From NCBI GenBank assembly GCA_013178295.1, contig JABLWW010000008.1, positions 1 to 64,000 on the forward strand: 64,000 bases of DNA, in the 5' to 3' direction. Shown one piece after another: positions 50,677 to 60,070 of the stretch. The notes beneath the pieces were generated by a model that made no database searches, was not told the DNA's origin, and saw only the letters and a list, made by a program, of their open reading frames with translations. The DNA comes from Anaerolineae bacterium (GTDB lineage: Bacteria > Chloroflexota > Anaerolineae > Anaerolineales > Anaerolineaceae). The position numbers and the translations under genes are program-made. How positions within the stretch are numbered: the stretch's first letter is position 1; the number at the start of each line of letters is the position of its first letter.

Positions 50677-51696
50677 ATGAGCTTTCTGACCCATCTTGCC
50701 CGCCGTCTGCTTCTCATGATTCCGATGTTGATCGGAATCACACTCTTGCTTTTCATCGTTACCCGCATTGTGCCCGTCAATCCTTTGTCGGTTATCCTCA
50801 CCGAAAAGTCAATGGATAACCCCGAGGTTGTTCAGGCAGCGATCAATCGCTGGGGATTGGATAAGCCGTTGCCAGAGCAGTATTGGATTTACTTAAAAAA
50901 TCTGGCTCAAGGCGAGCTGGGGACGTCTTTCAAGACGAAAAATCCTGTTGCGCAGGATTTGCGAAAATTTCTTCCAGCGACCATCGAGCTGGCAATCGGT
51001 TCGTTTATCTTTGCCCTTTTATTGGGGCTTCCGCTAGGCATTCTTTCTGCTATCAAATCCAACAGTTTTGTGGATCACTTCACGCGCCTGATTTCGCTGT
51101 TGGGCGCATCCATGCCGCCGTTCTGGTCGGGTTTGATCCTTCTTTTTGCGCTTTATTACAAACTGAAGTGGTTTCCTGGCCCGGGACGGATTGATGCGCG
51201 CATTGGCTCCCCCCCGACGGTTACTGGTCTGTTTTTGATTGATTCACTGGTAGCGGGCAACATGAATCAGTTTTGGAGCGCGCTGTCGCATCTCGTTCTG
51301 CCTTCCATTGTGCTGGGATGGTTCAGCCTGGCATTGATTGCGCGCATTACCCGCTCCTCCCTGCTGGAAGTTTTGGGGTTGGATTATATCCGCACCGCAC
51401 GCGCCAAAGGGATGAAAGAGTGGTTTGTGATTATGCGTCATGCATTGCGCAATGCGTTGATTCCTCTGGTAACGGTGCTTGGGCTGGCTTTTGCCGGGCT
51501 GATGAGCGGCGCGATTATGACTGAGACCATCTTTGCCTGGCCCGGCATCGGACGTTATGCTGTGGAGTCATCAGCTAACCTGGACTATCCTTCGATTATG
51601 GGTGTTACCCTATTGATTGCTGTGATTTATATGATGGTCAATTTGCTGGTGGATTTGATGTATGCGGTAATTGACCCGCGTATACGCGAGGCCTGA
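50677..51696 (+). CDS. Peptide/nickel-type ABC permease (DppB-like)
   Basis: 339 aa. Begins SFLTHLARRLLLMIPMLIGI, then RWGLDKPLPEQYWIYLKNL, EAA loop GLDYIRTARAKGMKEWFVIMRHALRNA, and MTETIFAWPGIGRYAVES. Six helices. Paralogue of the 41789 permease. Forms a pair with the next gene. Confidence 0.93.
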   Translation: MSFLTHLARRLLLMIPMLIGITLLLFIVTRIVPVNPLSVILTEKSMDNPEVVQAAINRWGLDKPLPEQYWIYLKNLAQGELGTSFKTKNPVAQDLRKFLPATIELAIGSFIFALLLGLPLGILSAIKSNSFVDHFTRLISLLGASMPPFWSGLILLFALYYKLKWFPGPGRIDARIGSPPTVTGLFLIDSLVAGNMNQFWSALSHLVLPSIVLGWFSLALIARITRSSLLEVLGLDYIRTARAKGMKEWFVIMRHALRNALIPLVTVLGLAFAGLMSGAIMTETIFAWPGIGRYAVESSANLDYPSIMGVTLLIAVIYMMVNLLVDLMYAVIDPRIREA

Positions 51697-51711
51697 TTGT
51701 GGGTGTTGGTG

Positions 51712-52593
51712 ATGGGAAAAAAGACAAATAACACTGTCTCTCTGGCACGGTCAGAAGCCCCATGGGTACGGCGCTGGCGCTCTCTGTTGCATAACCCGAT
51801 GGCAATGATTGGTCTGGCGATTATCCTGTTTTGGGCGCTGGTCGCACTTTTTGCCGACCGCATTGCGCCCTTTGACCCGCTGGAACAAAAAATTGATCAG
51901 CGTTTGGCGGCTCCTTCGGCGGAACACTTCTTTGGGACAGATGAATTGGGCAGGGATGTGTTCAGCCGTGTGGTGTACGGGGCGCGGATTTCTCTGCCGA
52001 TTGGTTTGATTGTGATTGTGTTTGCCATGGTGGTAGGGTCGCTGATTGGCGCTTCGGCGGGCTACATTGGTGGGGTTTATGATTTGCTGATCATGCGCCT
52101 GGCGGATATTACCCTGGCATTTCCCTCGATTGTTCTGGCGCTAGCGATCGCCGCTGTTCTTGGCCCAGGGTTAACCAATGCTTTAATCGCTATGATTCTT
52201 GTCTGGTGGCCTGAGTATGCCCGTCTAATGCGTGGTCAGGTGTTGAGCGTAAAGAATAACGAGTATGTTACTGCGGCTGTTGTTCTGGGGGTTCCAAACT
52301 GGCGTATTCTTATGCGCCATATTCTTCCCAACACCTTTGGACCGATTCTGGTCAAGGCGTCACTGGATGCAGGCAGCGCCATATTGAATATTGCTGCGTT
52401 AAGCTTCATTGGGTTGGGCGCCGTGCCGCCTACGCCAGAATGGGGGGCAATGATTTCAACCGGGCGGTATAAATTTTATAACTGGTGGATGACTACTTTT
52501 CCCGGTCTTGCAATGCTTTCGGTTGTTTTGGGTTACAACTTTTTTGGCGATGGTGTGCGCGATGCATTTGACCCGCGTACGACCTCCCGTTAA
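51712..52593 (+). CDS. Peptide/nickel-type ABC permease (DppC-like)
   Basis: 293 aa. RSLLHNPMAMIGLAIILFWALVALFADRIAPFDP, FFGTDELGRDVFSRVVYGARISLPIG and VTAAVVLGVPNWRILMRHILPN (EAA) identify it. Start ATG 51712; TTG 51697 adjoins the previous stop and is the alternative. No ATPase genes follow, so both peptide-type transporters rely on ATPases elsewhere. Confidence 0.92.
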   Translation: MGKKTNNTVSLARSEAPWVRRWRSLLHNPMAMIGLAIILFWALVALFADRIAPFDPLEQKIDQRLAAPSAEHFFGTDELGRDVFSRVVYGARISLPIGLIVIVFAMVVGSLIGASAGYIGGVYDLLIMRLADITLAFPSIVLALAIAAVLGPGLTNALIAMILVWWPEYARLMRGQVLSVKNNEYVTAAVVLGVPNWRILMRHILPNTFGPILVKASLDAGSAILNIAALSFIGLGAVPPTPEWGAMISTGRYKFYNWWMTTFPGLAMLSVVLGYNFFGDGVRDAFDPRTTSR

Positions 52594-52641
52594 GTTTCGG
52601 CGTTTCTTCATTCCGATGCGGGGCATCCTCAGGGGCAGGTT

Positions 52642-53760
52642 TTAGTCGCGAGTATACACACGCGGTACGCGCAGACTGATGTTGGAAACAACATCCACTT
52701 CGCCAATTTTCCAACGGTTTGCCAGGTCTTCAAGGTCAATAGTAGCTTTGCCCTGAGATCCGATAATCACTGCTTCTGTTCCCATCGGATAAATCTTTGG
52801 CAGCCGCACCATAGCCATATCCATGCACATTTTCCCCACCACAGGCACCTTTTTACCGTCAATGATAACTTCGTTGCCTGGAAGACGGCGGAACCCGTCA
52901 GAGTAACCAATGGGGAGAACACCAATAATTTCCTCGTTGCTTGTAACGTAGGCATGTCCGTAGCCAACCCCGCAGCCCATTGGGATCATCTTGCAAGAGG
53001 CGAGATGTGCTTTCCAGCTCAATACGCGCCGCAGCTCTTTTGGGATGGGCGCGGTGTTACGCGGGGCAATTCCCAGCAGGGCACACCCTGACCTGACCAA
53101 GTTGAAGCGCGTCGCCGGGGCATAAATCGCCCCGGATGACCCGGCGAGGTGTATCCAGCGGGGTCGGATGCCGTTTTCTGACAGTGCTTGAACGACGTTT
53201 GAAAAGAGAACAGTTTGATGTTCAGTTTCTGGAAAATCGCCTTCATCAACCATTGCCAGATGGCTGTAGATGCCGTCAATTTCAATCTTGCCTTTTTCCA
53301 GTGCAAAACGCGCCAGGCTTAAAACCTCATCTGCATATACACCCAGCCTCCCCAAGCCTGTATCTACTTTGAGGTGTACCTTAAGAGGCTTTCCAATGGC
53401 TTTGGTGCGTTGAGCGTAGATGTTAGCGATTTCAAAGCTATACATGCTGAGGGTGATGTCATTGGCAATGGCAGCGTCAACCTCTTCGGGCATTGTCAGC
53501 CCAAAGACCAGGATGGGGGCGGTGATGCCTGCCTCACGCAGTGTCTGCGCTTCGGCATAGCGTGCCACTGCCAGCCACTCCGCTCCTGCCTGAAGCAAAG
53601 TTTTGCCAACCTCAACGCTGCCAAACCCATAAGCGTTGGCTTTGATAACTCCCATAAGCGGAGTGCGGGTCAACTCGATGAAGTAATGTGTATTGGCTTC
53701 GATTGCCGAGAGATTAATTTCAAGCCATGTCGGATATGAGGATGTATTCACCTTTGTCAC
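52642..53760 (-). CDS. alr: Alanine racemase
   Basis: 372 aa PLP enzyme that interconverts L- and D-alanine for peptidoglycan. Fold III barrel: MGVIKANAYGFGSVEVGK with the Schiff-base Lys, HLKVDTGLGRLGV, YSHLAMVDEGDFPETEHQ, GCGVGYGHAYVT with the catalytic Tyr, and GKMCMDMAMVRL. Start is GTG 53760, giving MTKVNTSSYPTWLEIN; a TATAAT lies 26 nt upstream. Divergent from the C39-like gene. Confidence 0.95.
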   Translation of the reverse strand: MTKVNTSSYPTWLEINLSAIEANTHYFIELTRTPLMGVIKANAYGFGSVEVGKTLLQAGAEWLAVARYAEAQTLREAGITAPILVFGLTMPEEVDAAIANDITLSMYSFEIANIYAQRTKAIGKPLKVHLKVDTGLGRLGVYADEVLSLARFALEKGKIEIDGIYSHLAMVDEGDFPETEHQTVLFSNVVQALSENGIRPRWIHLAGSSGAIYAPATRFNLVRSGCALLGIAPRNTAPIPKELRRVLSWKAHLASCKMIPMGCGVGYGHAYVTSNEEIIGVLPIGYSDGFRRLPGNEVIIDGKKVPVVGKMCMDMAMVRLPKIYPMGTEAVIIGSQGKATIDLEDLANRWKIGEVDVVSNISLRVPRVYTRD

Positions 53761-53826
53761 CTGCCCAGATAAATCTTGACGTTTGTATTATACTGTATCA
53801 TTGCAGAACGTATACTGGAAAAACCA

Positions 53827-54498
53827 ATGAATCACATTAAGCGTTTTCGGCTTTCATACGCGGTGCCATACTATGCACAGATTGCATCCCCAGATTTGGC
53901 AACACGGATTTTTGTGGAAGGTCTTGATCCCGCCCTGGATCCGCGCTGGGCAGAGACTGGCGCGGAAACTCCTCAGGAATATGCATACTGGGTTGAACGC
54001 GCCTGCGGGATCGCCTGCCTTAAGATGTGTGTGGAAGCTCTAGGTGGCAGTAAGCGTCCACTGATGGAGTGGATTAGGCAGGCACTGGCTATTGGTGGCT
54101 ATCTGATTGGCGAAGATGCCAATGGGGAGCGCCGAGAAATTGGCTGGGTACACCAAAGCCTTGCAGAATTGATACAGCGCGAGGGGTTTTATGCACGGCC
54201 GCGGCAAGTTTTGATAGACCAAATGCCCGCATATATCCGTGAGGGGATGATGATCATTGCGTCAGTGTCTTATGAAGTAGGGGATGCTTTACCGGTAACC
54301 AAAAAAGGCGGGCATTTAGTGGTGGTCATTGGCGCTGATTGCTGGGATGGCGAAGTTGAAGCACTGATGATCCATAACCCGTCGGGGCGCAGAACCGAGT
54401 TGCAGGCAAATGCTCTGATCCCTGCAGCGCGCTTTGCACAGGGATACACACAACGGGCAATTGTGGTTGGAAAGACAGCGCCAGATGTTATGAATTGA
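53827..54498 (+). CDS. C39-like cysteine peptidase family protein
   Basis: 223 aa. Papain-like layout of C39/C39_2: PYYAQIASPD at the start, catalytic-site ERACGIACLKMCVEAL (Cys), and KKGGHLVVVIGADCWDG with the catalytic His, followed by IHNPSGRR (Asn/Asp). No signal peptide. Could cleave a Gly-type leader or act on peptides or wall fragments. Start ATG 53827, weak ribosome site; TATACT at 53811-53816. Confidence 0.75.
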   Translation: MNHIKRFRLSYAVPYYAQIASPDLATRIFVEGLDPALDPRWAETGAETPQEYAYWVERACGIACLKMCVEALGGSKRPLMEWIRQALAIGGYLIGEDANGERREIGWVHQSLAELIQREGFYARPRQVLIDQMPAYIREGMMIIASVSYEVGDALPVTKKGGHLVVVIGADCWDGEVEALMIHNPSGRRTELQANALIPAARFAQGYTQRAIVVGKTAPDVMN

Positions 54499-54574
54499 TC
54501 TGCTCTTTGGCATGGTGGAGCAAGGATGAAAAGCAGGTTGTGACACATTTTAACGAAATTTTTCTGGTTTGTTT

Positions 54575-54602
54575 TTGTCCATGTTGAATTTTGGGGTATA
54601 AT
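54575..54602 (+). promoter_or_regulatory. Promoter of the roadblock/V4R operon
   Basis: TTGTCC (54575-54580), 16-nt spacer, TATAAT (54597-54602), about 42 nt before the TTG start, which has AAGGAG (54631-54636). Confidence 0.65.
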
Positions 54603-54643
54603 AACTCTACCGGTTTTTGATTCCATCAATAAGGAGTGCAGCC

Positions 54644-55015
54644 TTGACGAAATCACGCACGCAACTGATGGTTGAGCGATTGAGGGAGTTTCAAGCCTCT
54701 TCGCCGGATGTGGAGGCTTCGGCGGTGGTCAGTGTGGATGGCTTGACGATCGCGTCTGCGCTCCCTCAAGGAGTAGAAGAGGATCGGGTGTCGGCAATGT
54801 CGGCCGCCATGCTTTCGCTGGGGGAGCGGATTGCTGGTGAGCTTGGGCGAGGTTCGCTTGAACAGGTGTACATCAAGGGTGAAAAAGGATATGTGGTTTT
54901 GATGTCCGTTGGGGAAGAGGCAGTGTTAACCGCTCTTGCCAGAGAACAGGCAAAACTGGGGTTGATTTTCCTGGATATGCGGAGAGCGGCTGAGGACCTG
55001 GTAAAGTTGATCTGA
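54644..55015 (+). CDS. Roadblock/LC7 domain protein
   Basis: 123 aa. Start TTG 54644 (AAGGAG 7 nt upstream). The single domain has the roadblock pattern: VEASAVVSVDGLTIASALP, VSAMSAAMLSLGERIAGEL, GYVVLMSVGEEAVLTALAR. Bacterial roadblock proteins form dimers and modulate small GTPases or sensor modules. It is followed after 7 nt by a V4R protein, a pairing common in Chloroflexi and archaea. Confidence 0.85.
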   Translation: MTKSRTQLMVERLREFQASSPDVEASAVVSVDGLTIASALPQGVEEDRVSAMSAAMLSLGERIAGELGRGSLEQVYIKGEKGYVVLMSVGEEAVLTALAREQAKLGLIFLDMRRAAEDLVKLI

Positions 55016-55022
55016 TCGAAAA

Positions 55023-55655
55023 ATGGAAATCATACCTAAAAGCGGATTGTATTATCCCAATAAAGCAGCGCGCATTGCGTTGATGACCCTGGAAGAAGTC
55101 ATGGGGAAGAATGGCTTAAACGCCATTCTTACGCTGGCAAACCTGCCCAATTTAATTGACAATTACCCCCCTGATAATCTTGAACGCCAGTTTGATTTTG
55201 CCGATTTTTCGATGATTAACGGCGCTCTTGAGACAATGTATGGACCACGCGGAGGGCGCGGATTGGCTTTGCGCGCTGGGCGGGCTACATTCAAAGACGT
55301 GCTGCGCAATTTTGGCGCTCTCTCTGGGGTTGGCGATCTGGCTTTCAAAGTACTTCCTCTGCATACCAAAATGCGGCTGGGACTGGCAGCGGAAGCCAAA
55401 ATTTTCAGCCAGATCAGCGATCAGCTTTCTACAGTGGAAGAGAAAGATGATCACTTTGTTTATACAATTCACAAGTGCCCGGTTTGCTGGGGGCGCAAGA
55501 CAGACAAACCGGCCTGCAATATCGCTACGGGGTTACTGCTCGAAAGCATGAAGTGGGTTTCGGGTGGGAATGAGTTCAAGGTAGTGCAAGTTGCCGCAAA
55601 GTCCTCTGGGGATGCAACCTGTGATTTTCAGGTTTATAAGGAGCCTATCTCATAA
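55023..55655 (+). CDS. V4R (4-vinyl reductase-like) domain protein
   Basis: 210 aa. The C-terminal part carries the V4R cysteines and fold: HKCPVCWGRKTDKPACNIATGLLLESMKW, then GGNEFKVVQVAAKSSGDATCDFQVY. The N-terminal half is helical with GRGLALRAGRATFKDVL. The domain binds small hydrophobic ligands or a metal and often serves as a sensor. No ribosome site, probably coupled to the roadblock gene. Confidence 0.85.
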   Translation: MEIIPKSGLYYPNKAARIALMTLEEVMGKNGLNAILTLANLPNLIDNYPPDNLERQFDFADFSMINGALETMYGPRGGRGLALRAGRATFKDVLRNFGALSGVGDLAFKVLPLHTKMRLGLAAEAKIFSQISDQLSTVEEKDDHFVYTIHKCPVCWGRKTDKPACNIATGLLLESMKWVSGGNEFKVVQVAAKSSGDATCDFQVYKEPIS

Positions 55656-55712
55656 TCTTCCGCTTCCTGCTTTTTATCGGAAGACCCATATATTAACTTC
55701 AAAGAGGTGTCA

Positions 55713-56450
55713 TTGAAAGTTACGGTTGTTATTCCTACGTATAACGAGGCAGAGAATATTACCAAGATCGCCCCGGCTTTGTTTGATTTAAACATTCCTG
55801 AGTTTACTCTTCTAATTGTGGATGATAATAGCCCGGATGGTACAGGGGAAATTGGCGAGGAGCTTGGACGTAAAATGGATGGGCGCGTTCAGGTGCTGCA
55901 CCGGCCTGGGAAGATGGGTTTGGGAACAGCCTATATTCAGGGGTTTAACTATGCAATGCAGCAGGGGGCTGAGGCAATTGGGCAAATGGATGCAGATTTT
56001 TCGCACCAGCCGCAGAAGGTGCTTGAGTTGTTGGAGACATTACAGCAGTGCGATATGGCGCTGGGTTCCCGTTATGTTGCTGGCGGCGCGCTGGATGAAC
56101 GTTGGCCTGTGTGGCGCAAGGCGCTTTCTGCATGGGGAAATTTCTATGCTCGAACGATTTTAGGGCTACCTTTAAGAGATGTGACCGGGGGTTTTCGCAT
56201 GTGGCGGCGTAGCACATTGGAGGCGATGCCGTTGCATCGTGTGCGCTCAAATGGGTATAACTTCCAGGTCGAAATGGCGTATATTGCCCACCGCTTGGGG
56301 TTCAAGATACGGGAAATCCCCATTTATTTTGCCGACCGGCGCTGGGGTAAGTCCAAGATGAATTTTCGCATCCAGGTGGAGGCCGCCATTCGCGTTTGGC
56401 AGCTGCTGTGGCTGTATCGTGACTTAACGCGCAGCAGGGTATCAGGGTAA
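55713..56450 (+). CDS. GT2 glycosyltransferase (dolichol-phosphate-mannose-synthase type)
   Basis: 245 aa. VTVVIPTYNEAENI, LLIVDDNSPDGTGE (metal DxD-like DDNSPDGT), GKMGLGTAYIQGFNYAM and QMDADFSHQP are the DPM1 signature; FRMWRRSTLEAM and YFADRRWGKSKM follow. It transfers a sugar to a polyprenyl phosphate on the cytoplasmic face. Start TTG 55713 preferred because AGAGGT precedes it at good spacing; GTG 55707 is possible. Confidence 0.9.
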   Translation: MKVTVVIPTYNEAENITKIAPALFDLNIPEFTLLIVDDNSPDGTGEIGEELGRKMDGRVQVLHRPGKMGLGTAYIQGFNYAMQQGAEAIGQMDADFSHQPQKVLELLETLQQCDMALGSRYVAGGALDERWPVWRKALSAWGNFYARTILGLPLRDVTGGFRMWRRSTLEAMPLHRVRSNGYNFQVEMAYIAHRLGFKIREIPIYFADRRWGKSKMNFRIQVEAAIRVWQLLWLYRDLTRSRVSG

Positions 56451-56482
56451 GTATCCTGGCGCGCTGACGCTGCGGGCAGTTT

Positions 56483-57307
56483 TCAAAGTTTTGACACCAG
56501 TTTGTCCCACTCTGATAGACTCAACGTCTCAGCCCGGCGCTGTGGGTCAATTCCTGCCTGTTCCAACAGGGCGGCAGCCATTTGGTTGGTGATCTGCAAC
56601 CCGGCAGCCAGCGCATTGCGCAGCGTTTTGCGCTTTTGTCCAAAGCCGGCTTTTGCCAGTTTAAAAAATGTATCCAGATGTTCGCAGGGGATCAGCGGCT
56701 GCGGATGCAAATCTACCCGCACAACAACCGAATCAACTTTGGGCGGTGGATAAAATGCACCAGCTGGTATGCGCAGCATGGCATGAGGTTTTCCATATAC
56801 CTGCACGCTCAGTGCCAGCAGGTTCATCTTGCCTGGCTGCGCGCAAATCCGAGCGGCGACTTCTTTTTGTACTGTCAGCACCAAACGGGAGGGCTTATTA
56901 TCTGACTCCAATAGATGGCGTATCACCGCTGAGGTGATATAGTAGGGGATATTAGCCACCACCAGGTAGCCTGGTTCCGCAATCAGGGTTGCCGGGTCGA
57001 CTTTTAAGATATCTGCATGGATGACTTCCACGTTCTCGAACTCTGCCAGCACCTCTTCCAATATAGGAATAAATCTCCCATCTATTTCCACAGCTTTCAC
57101 CCGCTTGGCATGCTGGCACAGGTAGCGCGTTAAACTGCCCAGACCAGGGCCAATCTCGAGGACGGTTGCCTTTGGAGGGATTTCTGCTAACCTGACAATT
57201 TTCTCTAGCGCAGTGGAGTCCATGAGAAAGTTCTGCCCGAGGCTTTTCTTGGGTTTCTGGGCGTACTTTTTGAGCAGGCGGTGAATATCAAGCGGGGGCA
57301 GATTCAT
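56483..57307 (-). CDS. rsmA: 16S rRNA dimethyladenosine transferase RsmA (KsgA)
   Basis: 274 aa. SAM-dependent methylation of two adjacent adenosines in helix 45 of 16S rRNA. Motifs: KKSLGQNFLMDSTALEKIV, VLEIGPGLGSLTRYL, VKAVEIDGRFIPIL and VVANIPYYITSAVIRHLLE (catalytic NIPY). Start overlaps the stop of the 3D-domain gene (ATGA), so it is translated as a coupled pair. Confidence 0.96.
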   Translation of the reverse strand: MNLPPLDIHRLLKKYAQKPKKSLGQNFLMDSTALEKIVRLAEIPPKATVLEIGPGLGSLTRYLCQHAKRVKAVEIDGRFIPILEEVLAEFENVEVIHADILKVDPATLIAEPGYLVVANIPYYITSAVIRHLLESDNKPSRLVLTVQKEVAARICAQPGKMNLLALSVQVYGKPHAMLRIPAGAFYPPPKVDSVVVRVDLHPQPLIPCEHLDTFFKLAKAGFGQKRKTLRNALAAGLQITNQMAAALLEQAGIDPQRRAETLSLSEWDKLVSKL

Positions 57308-58686
57308 GGCAAAATGTATGGAATGGCTGCTGGTACGGGCGTCAGAAAGTACATGGTGACGTTTGAGTGCCAGGACACAAAATCCTCGTCACTAAAACCC
57401 AGATCGATCCATTGCTTGCCGGGGATCCCTCCACCGGTGTCGGCAATTACCGCCAGCCCATAACCAGGGATATACACCTGTTGCCCAGCCATCAGTCTGA
57501 ACCAGGCAGGGGTTACCCCTACAACACCTTTTTTGACTGGCAGCCCGCTGGCGGTTCCGTAGTGACATTTGGAAGTTCCTGATCGGCAAGGGGAATACGA
57601 CGTAGCATATACGGTGATTGCCCGCCAGTATTGAAACACTCCATCGGGGGTGGCAATTTCCTGGATATTCACCTGGGTGCCGTAACCGATTTTTTGATTC
57701 ACAGGCGGCACGGCGATCCATTCATCTTCAACCAGTTGTTGCGTTTCCACATCATCTTCATAGCGCGTCCGCACCTTTTTCACCTTTAGCCCTTGCCGTC
57801 CCGTTTCGATGACTTTTCTCTGGTCAAGCGGCAGGCTGGCGTCAGCAATGTACTCGTTTTCAAAGGGGAGCACTTCCTGTTCGAGAACAAAAGTCTCGCT
57901 AACGCGTATGACGCGGATTTCACCGCTTTCGGGCAGGGGTTGATCCTCGGCAGGGATGCTGTAATCGCTGCCCTGTAGTGTCATGCCAGCTATTGCCAGT
58001 GCTTCTCCCACGCTGTCAGATGCCGCACGAGTGAGGACCGTTCCTGCTGGGGTCTGTATGGATAGCGTTTGGGCACGCCGGATGAGCACCTGTTGTGAAG
58101 GGTCTGGTTTTTGGTTAAGCGGGACATTGGTGCTGTCAGCGGCCGAGAGTCTGACGCCCGTCGCCCAGAGCGCTTCGCCCACACTGCTGGCAGAGGTGTG
58201 AATTGTGGTCGAAGAAGTGCCTTGTTGTAATCTCAGCGCAGTTGCCGGAATGTATTGCAGCGCCAGCGTGGGAGAAAATGGCAGTGGCTGATCCAGACGG
58301 ATGTCCTGGCCGTTCCAGAGAATGCGGTCTGCAGGATATAAGCGGACGCCAGCTTGAAACAGCAGGTTGGCAGGTAAACGTTGTGTGCTGAAGAACGAAG
58401 GCTGAAGCCCTTGCGGTGTCCAGATGCTGACCTGCGCCGCATGGTCAAGCCGGATGACGGCATTCCATTCCGGCAGATGGCTACGTGGGGGAAACAGTGC
58501 ATCGTTGTTGCTAATCTCTATCCCCGCCGAGCGCAATATACCGTTGACAGTCAAGGCACGGGTTTGAACGGTCAACGGGTAGCCATCCAGGTAAATGGTT
58601 ACCGGGCGCATAAGCCCCAGAAAAACCAGAGACAACCCCAAAAGAACTAAGCCGAGGGCAAGAAAATAACCCGATTTCTTATCCAT
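57304..58686 (-). CDS. DUF348-G5-3D domain protein (YabE-like)
   Basis: 460 aa. N-terminal membrane helix (FLALGLVLLGLSLVFLGL), three DUF348 repeats (RALTVNGILRSAGI; SASSVGEALWATGV; ASDSVGEALAIAGM), a G5 domain (FENEYIADASLPLDQRKVIE, TRYEDDVETQQLVEDEWI) and a C-terminal 3D barrel (YATSYSPCRSGTSKCHYGTASG; DTGGGIPGKQWIDLGF, the DxGxxI...D motif). This is a peptidoglycan-active or spore/resuscitation-type wall protein. ATG 58686 preferred; no strong ribosome site. Confidence 0.88.
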   Translation of the reverse strand: MDKKSGYFLALGLVLLGLSLVFLGLMRPVTIYLDGYPLTVQTRALTVNGILRSAGIEISNNDALFPPRSHLPEWNAVIRLDHAAQVSIWTPQGLQPSFFSTQRLPANLLFQAGVRLYPADRILWNGQDIRLDQPLPFSPTLALQYIPATALRLQQGTSSTTIHTSASSVGEALWATGVRLSAADSTNVPLNQKPDPSQQVLIRRAQTLSIQTPAGTVLTRAASDSVGEALAIAGMTLQGSDYSIPAEDQPLPESGEIRVIRVSETFVLEQEVLPFENEYIADASLPLDQRKVIETGRQGLKVKKVRTRYEDDVETQQLVEDEWIAVPPVNQKIGYGTQVNIQEIATPDGVFQYWRAITVYATSYSPCRSGTSKCHYGTASGLPVKKGVVGVTPAWFRLMAGQQVYIPGYGLAVIADTGGGIPGKQWIDLGFSDEDFVSWHSNVTMYFLTPVPAAIPYILP

Positions 58687-58745
58687 CCGGGTTGATTGTA
58701 TCAGATAATGCGAGGATGAAGAAGCAGGGGCATGCACAAGGCGGC

Positions 58746-58774
58746 TTGACGGAGCTATTTAGATGGGGTAAGAT
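58746..58774 (+). promoter_or_regulatory. Leaderless promoter of the first TPR gene
   Basis: TTGACG (58746-58751), exact 17-nt spacer, TAAGAT (58769-58774), then 6 nt to ATG 58781. Transcription should begin at the start codon. Confidence 0.75.
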
Positions 58775-58780
58775 GCAGGT

Positions 58781-60061
58781 ATGTACTTAAAAGGCAGTAA
58801 ATGGTCAATGATGCGCCGCAGAAAGCGCTCGAATCCATGGCGGATCATCGTTCTGGCGCTTCTGGTTGTGGCAGCGTTGTATTTTAACCAGGTTGTTGTA
58901 CCTGCGACGCCTCCATTATTTGTTCCAACGCCCACACCAACCCGCTCGCCCGAATCTTTTATCACCGACGCGGAAAACTTGCTCAAAGAGGGCAAGACGC
59001 AGCAAGCCATTCAAGCGTATGAACTGGCAATTCAGGCGAATCCTAAAAACGGCACGCTCTTTCTCACCCTGGCGCGCTTGCAGATGAGTCTGGGTAAATA
59101 TCAAGAAGCACTGACCAACGCTGAAAATGCTTTGTTGCTCAACCCGAACAACTCGATGGCGCATGCTGTGCGCGGTTATGCGCTGGGGCTTCAGGAAGAA
59201 TATTTGAATGCCGTTGCCGCGCTCAAACGGGCTATTGAGCTTGAACCCAACAATGCCATTGCGTATGCGTATTATGCTGAGGTGCTTGCACTCCAGGCGC
59301 AGGCTGGTTTGGGTGATCTTGGCACCATGGACAAAGCCATTGACGCTTCACGTAAAGCGATGGAGCTTGACCCTACCGCTTTGGAAACACACCGCGCGCG
59401 CGGGTTGGTGCTTGAACTGACTGGAAACTATACAGAGGCTGCGCGCGAGTTTGAAGCGGCGATTGCTATCAATCCCAATGTAGCCGATCTTCACCTTGCC
59501 CTGGGGCGCAATTACCGTTATCTTGAACAATACGACCGCGCGGTGGAAGAATTCAACTACTCTAATGCATTGAACCCAGCCGACCCGTTGCCAGATGTGT
59601 ATGCTTCGCGCACGTATGCCACCGTGGGCGAGTTTGCCAAAGCCATTCAGTATGCTCAGCAGGCAGTTAAAGACGAGCCCAGCAACCCTTACTGGCATGG
59701 CAATTTGGGGGTGATGTATGCCCGCAACCTCGAGAACGAAAGTGCGGTGCAAGCTTTGCGGCTGGCGGTGCGCGGTGGCACGGCAGAGGATGGCACGCCG
59801 GTCGAGGGGCTGCCGCTCAATTATGGACGGGTAGCCGAATATTATTCCACCTACGGGCTGGTACTGGCGCGCACAGGTAACTGCCGAGAGGCTATTGAAA
59901 TCTCGCAGGCACTGGCACGCGGGGTGCCCAATGATGAAATTTCTCTTTTCAATGCCCAAGAGATCACCACCATCTGTAAGCAGATGATCGAGAACCCGCC
60001 CACCCCGCCGCCAGAAGCGACAGAAACGCCTCAAGACAATTTAATCACCCCCTCCCCTTGA
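58781..60061 (+). CDS. Membrane-anchored TPR protein
   Basis: 426 aa. Basic N-terminus (MRRRKRSNPWR), one helix (IIVLALLVVAALYFNQVVV), a Pro/Thr segment (TPTPTRSP), then at least seven TPR units (residues about 60-360, with repeated ALxxNPNNxxAH or LxPxN turn positions). Pro-rich tail. A protein-interaction scaffold outside the membrane; partner unknown. Paralogous to the next gene. Confidence 0.85.
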   Translation: MYLKGSKWSMMRRRKRSNPWRIIVLALLVVAALYFNQVVVPATPPLFVPTPTPTRSPESFITDAENLLKEGKTQQAIQAYELAIQANPKNGTLFLTLARLQMSLGKYQEALTNAENALLLNPNNSMAHAVRGYALGLQEEYLNAVAALKRAIELEPNNAIAYAYYAEVLALQAQAGLGDLGTMDKAIDASRKAMELDPTALETHRARGLVLELTGNYTEAAREFEAAIAINPNVADLHLALGRNYRYLEQYDRAVEEFNYSNALNPADPLPDVYASRTYATVGEFAKAIQYAQQAVKDEPSNPYWHGNLGVMYARNLENESAVQALRLAVRGGTAEDGTPVEGLPLNYGRVAEYYSTYGLVLARTGNCREAIEISQALARGVPNDEISLFNAQEITTICKQMIENPPTPPPEATETPQDNLITPSP

Positions 60062-60070
60062 TGACTGTAA

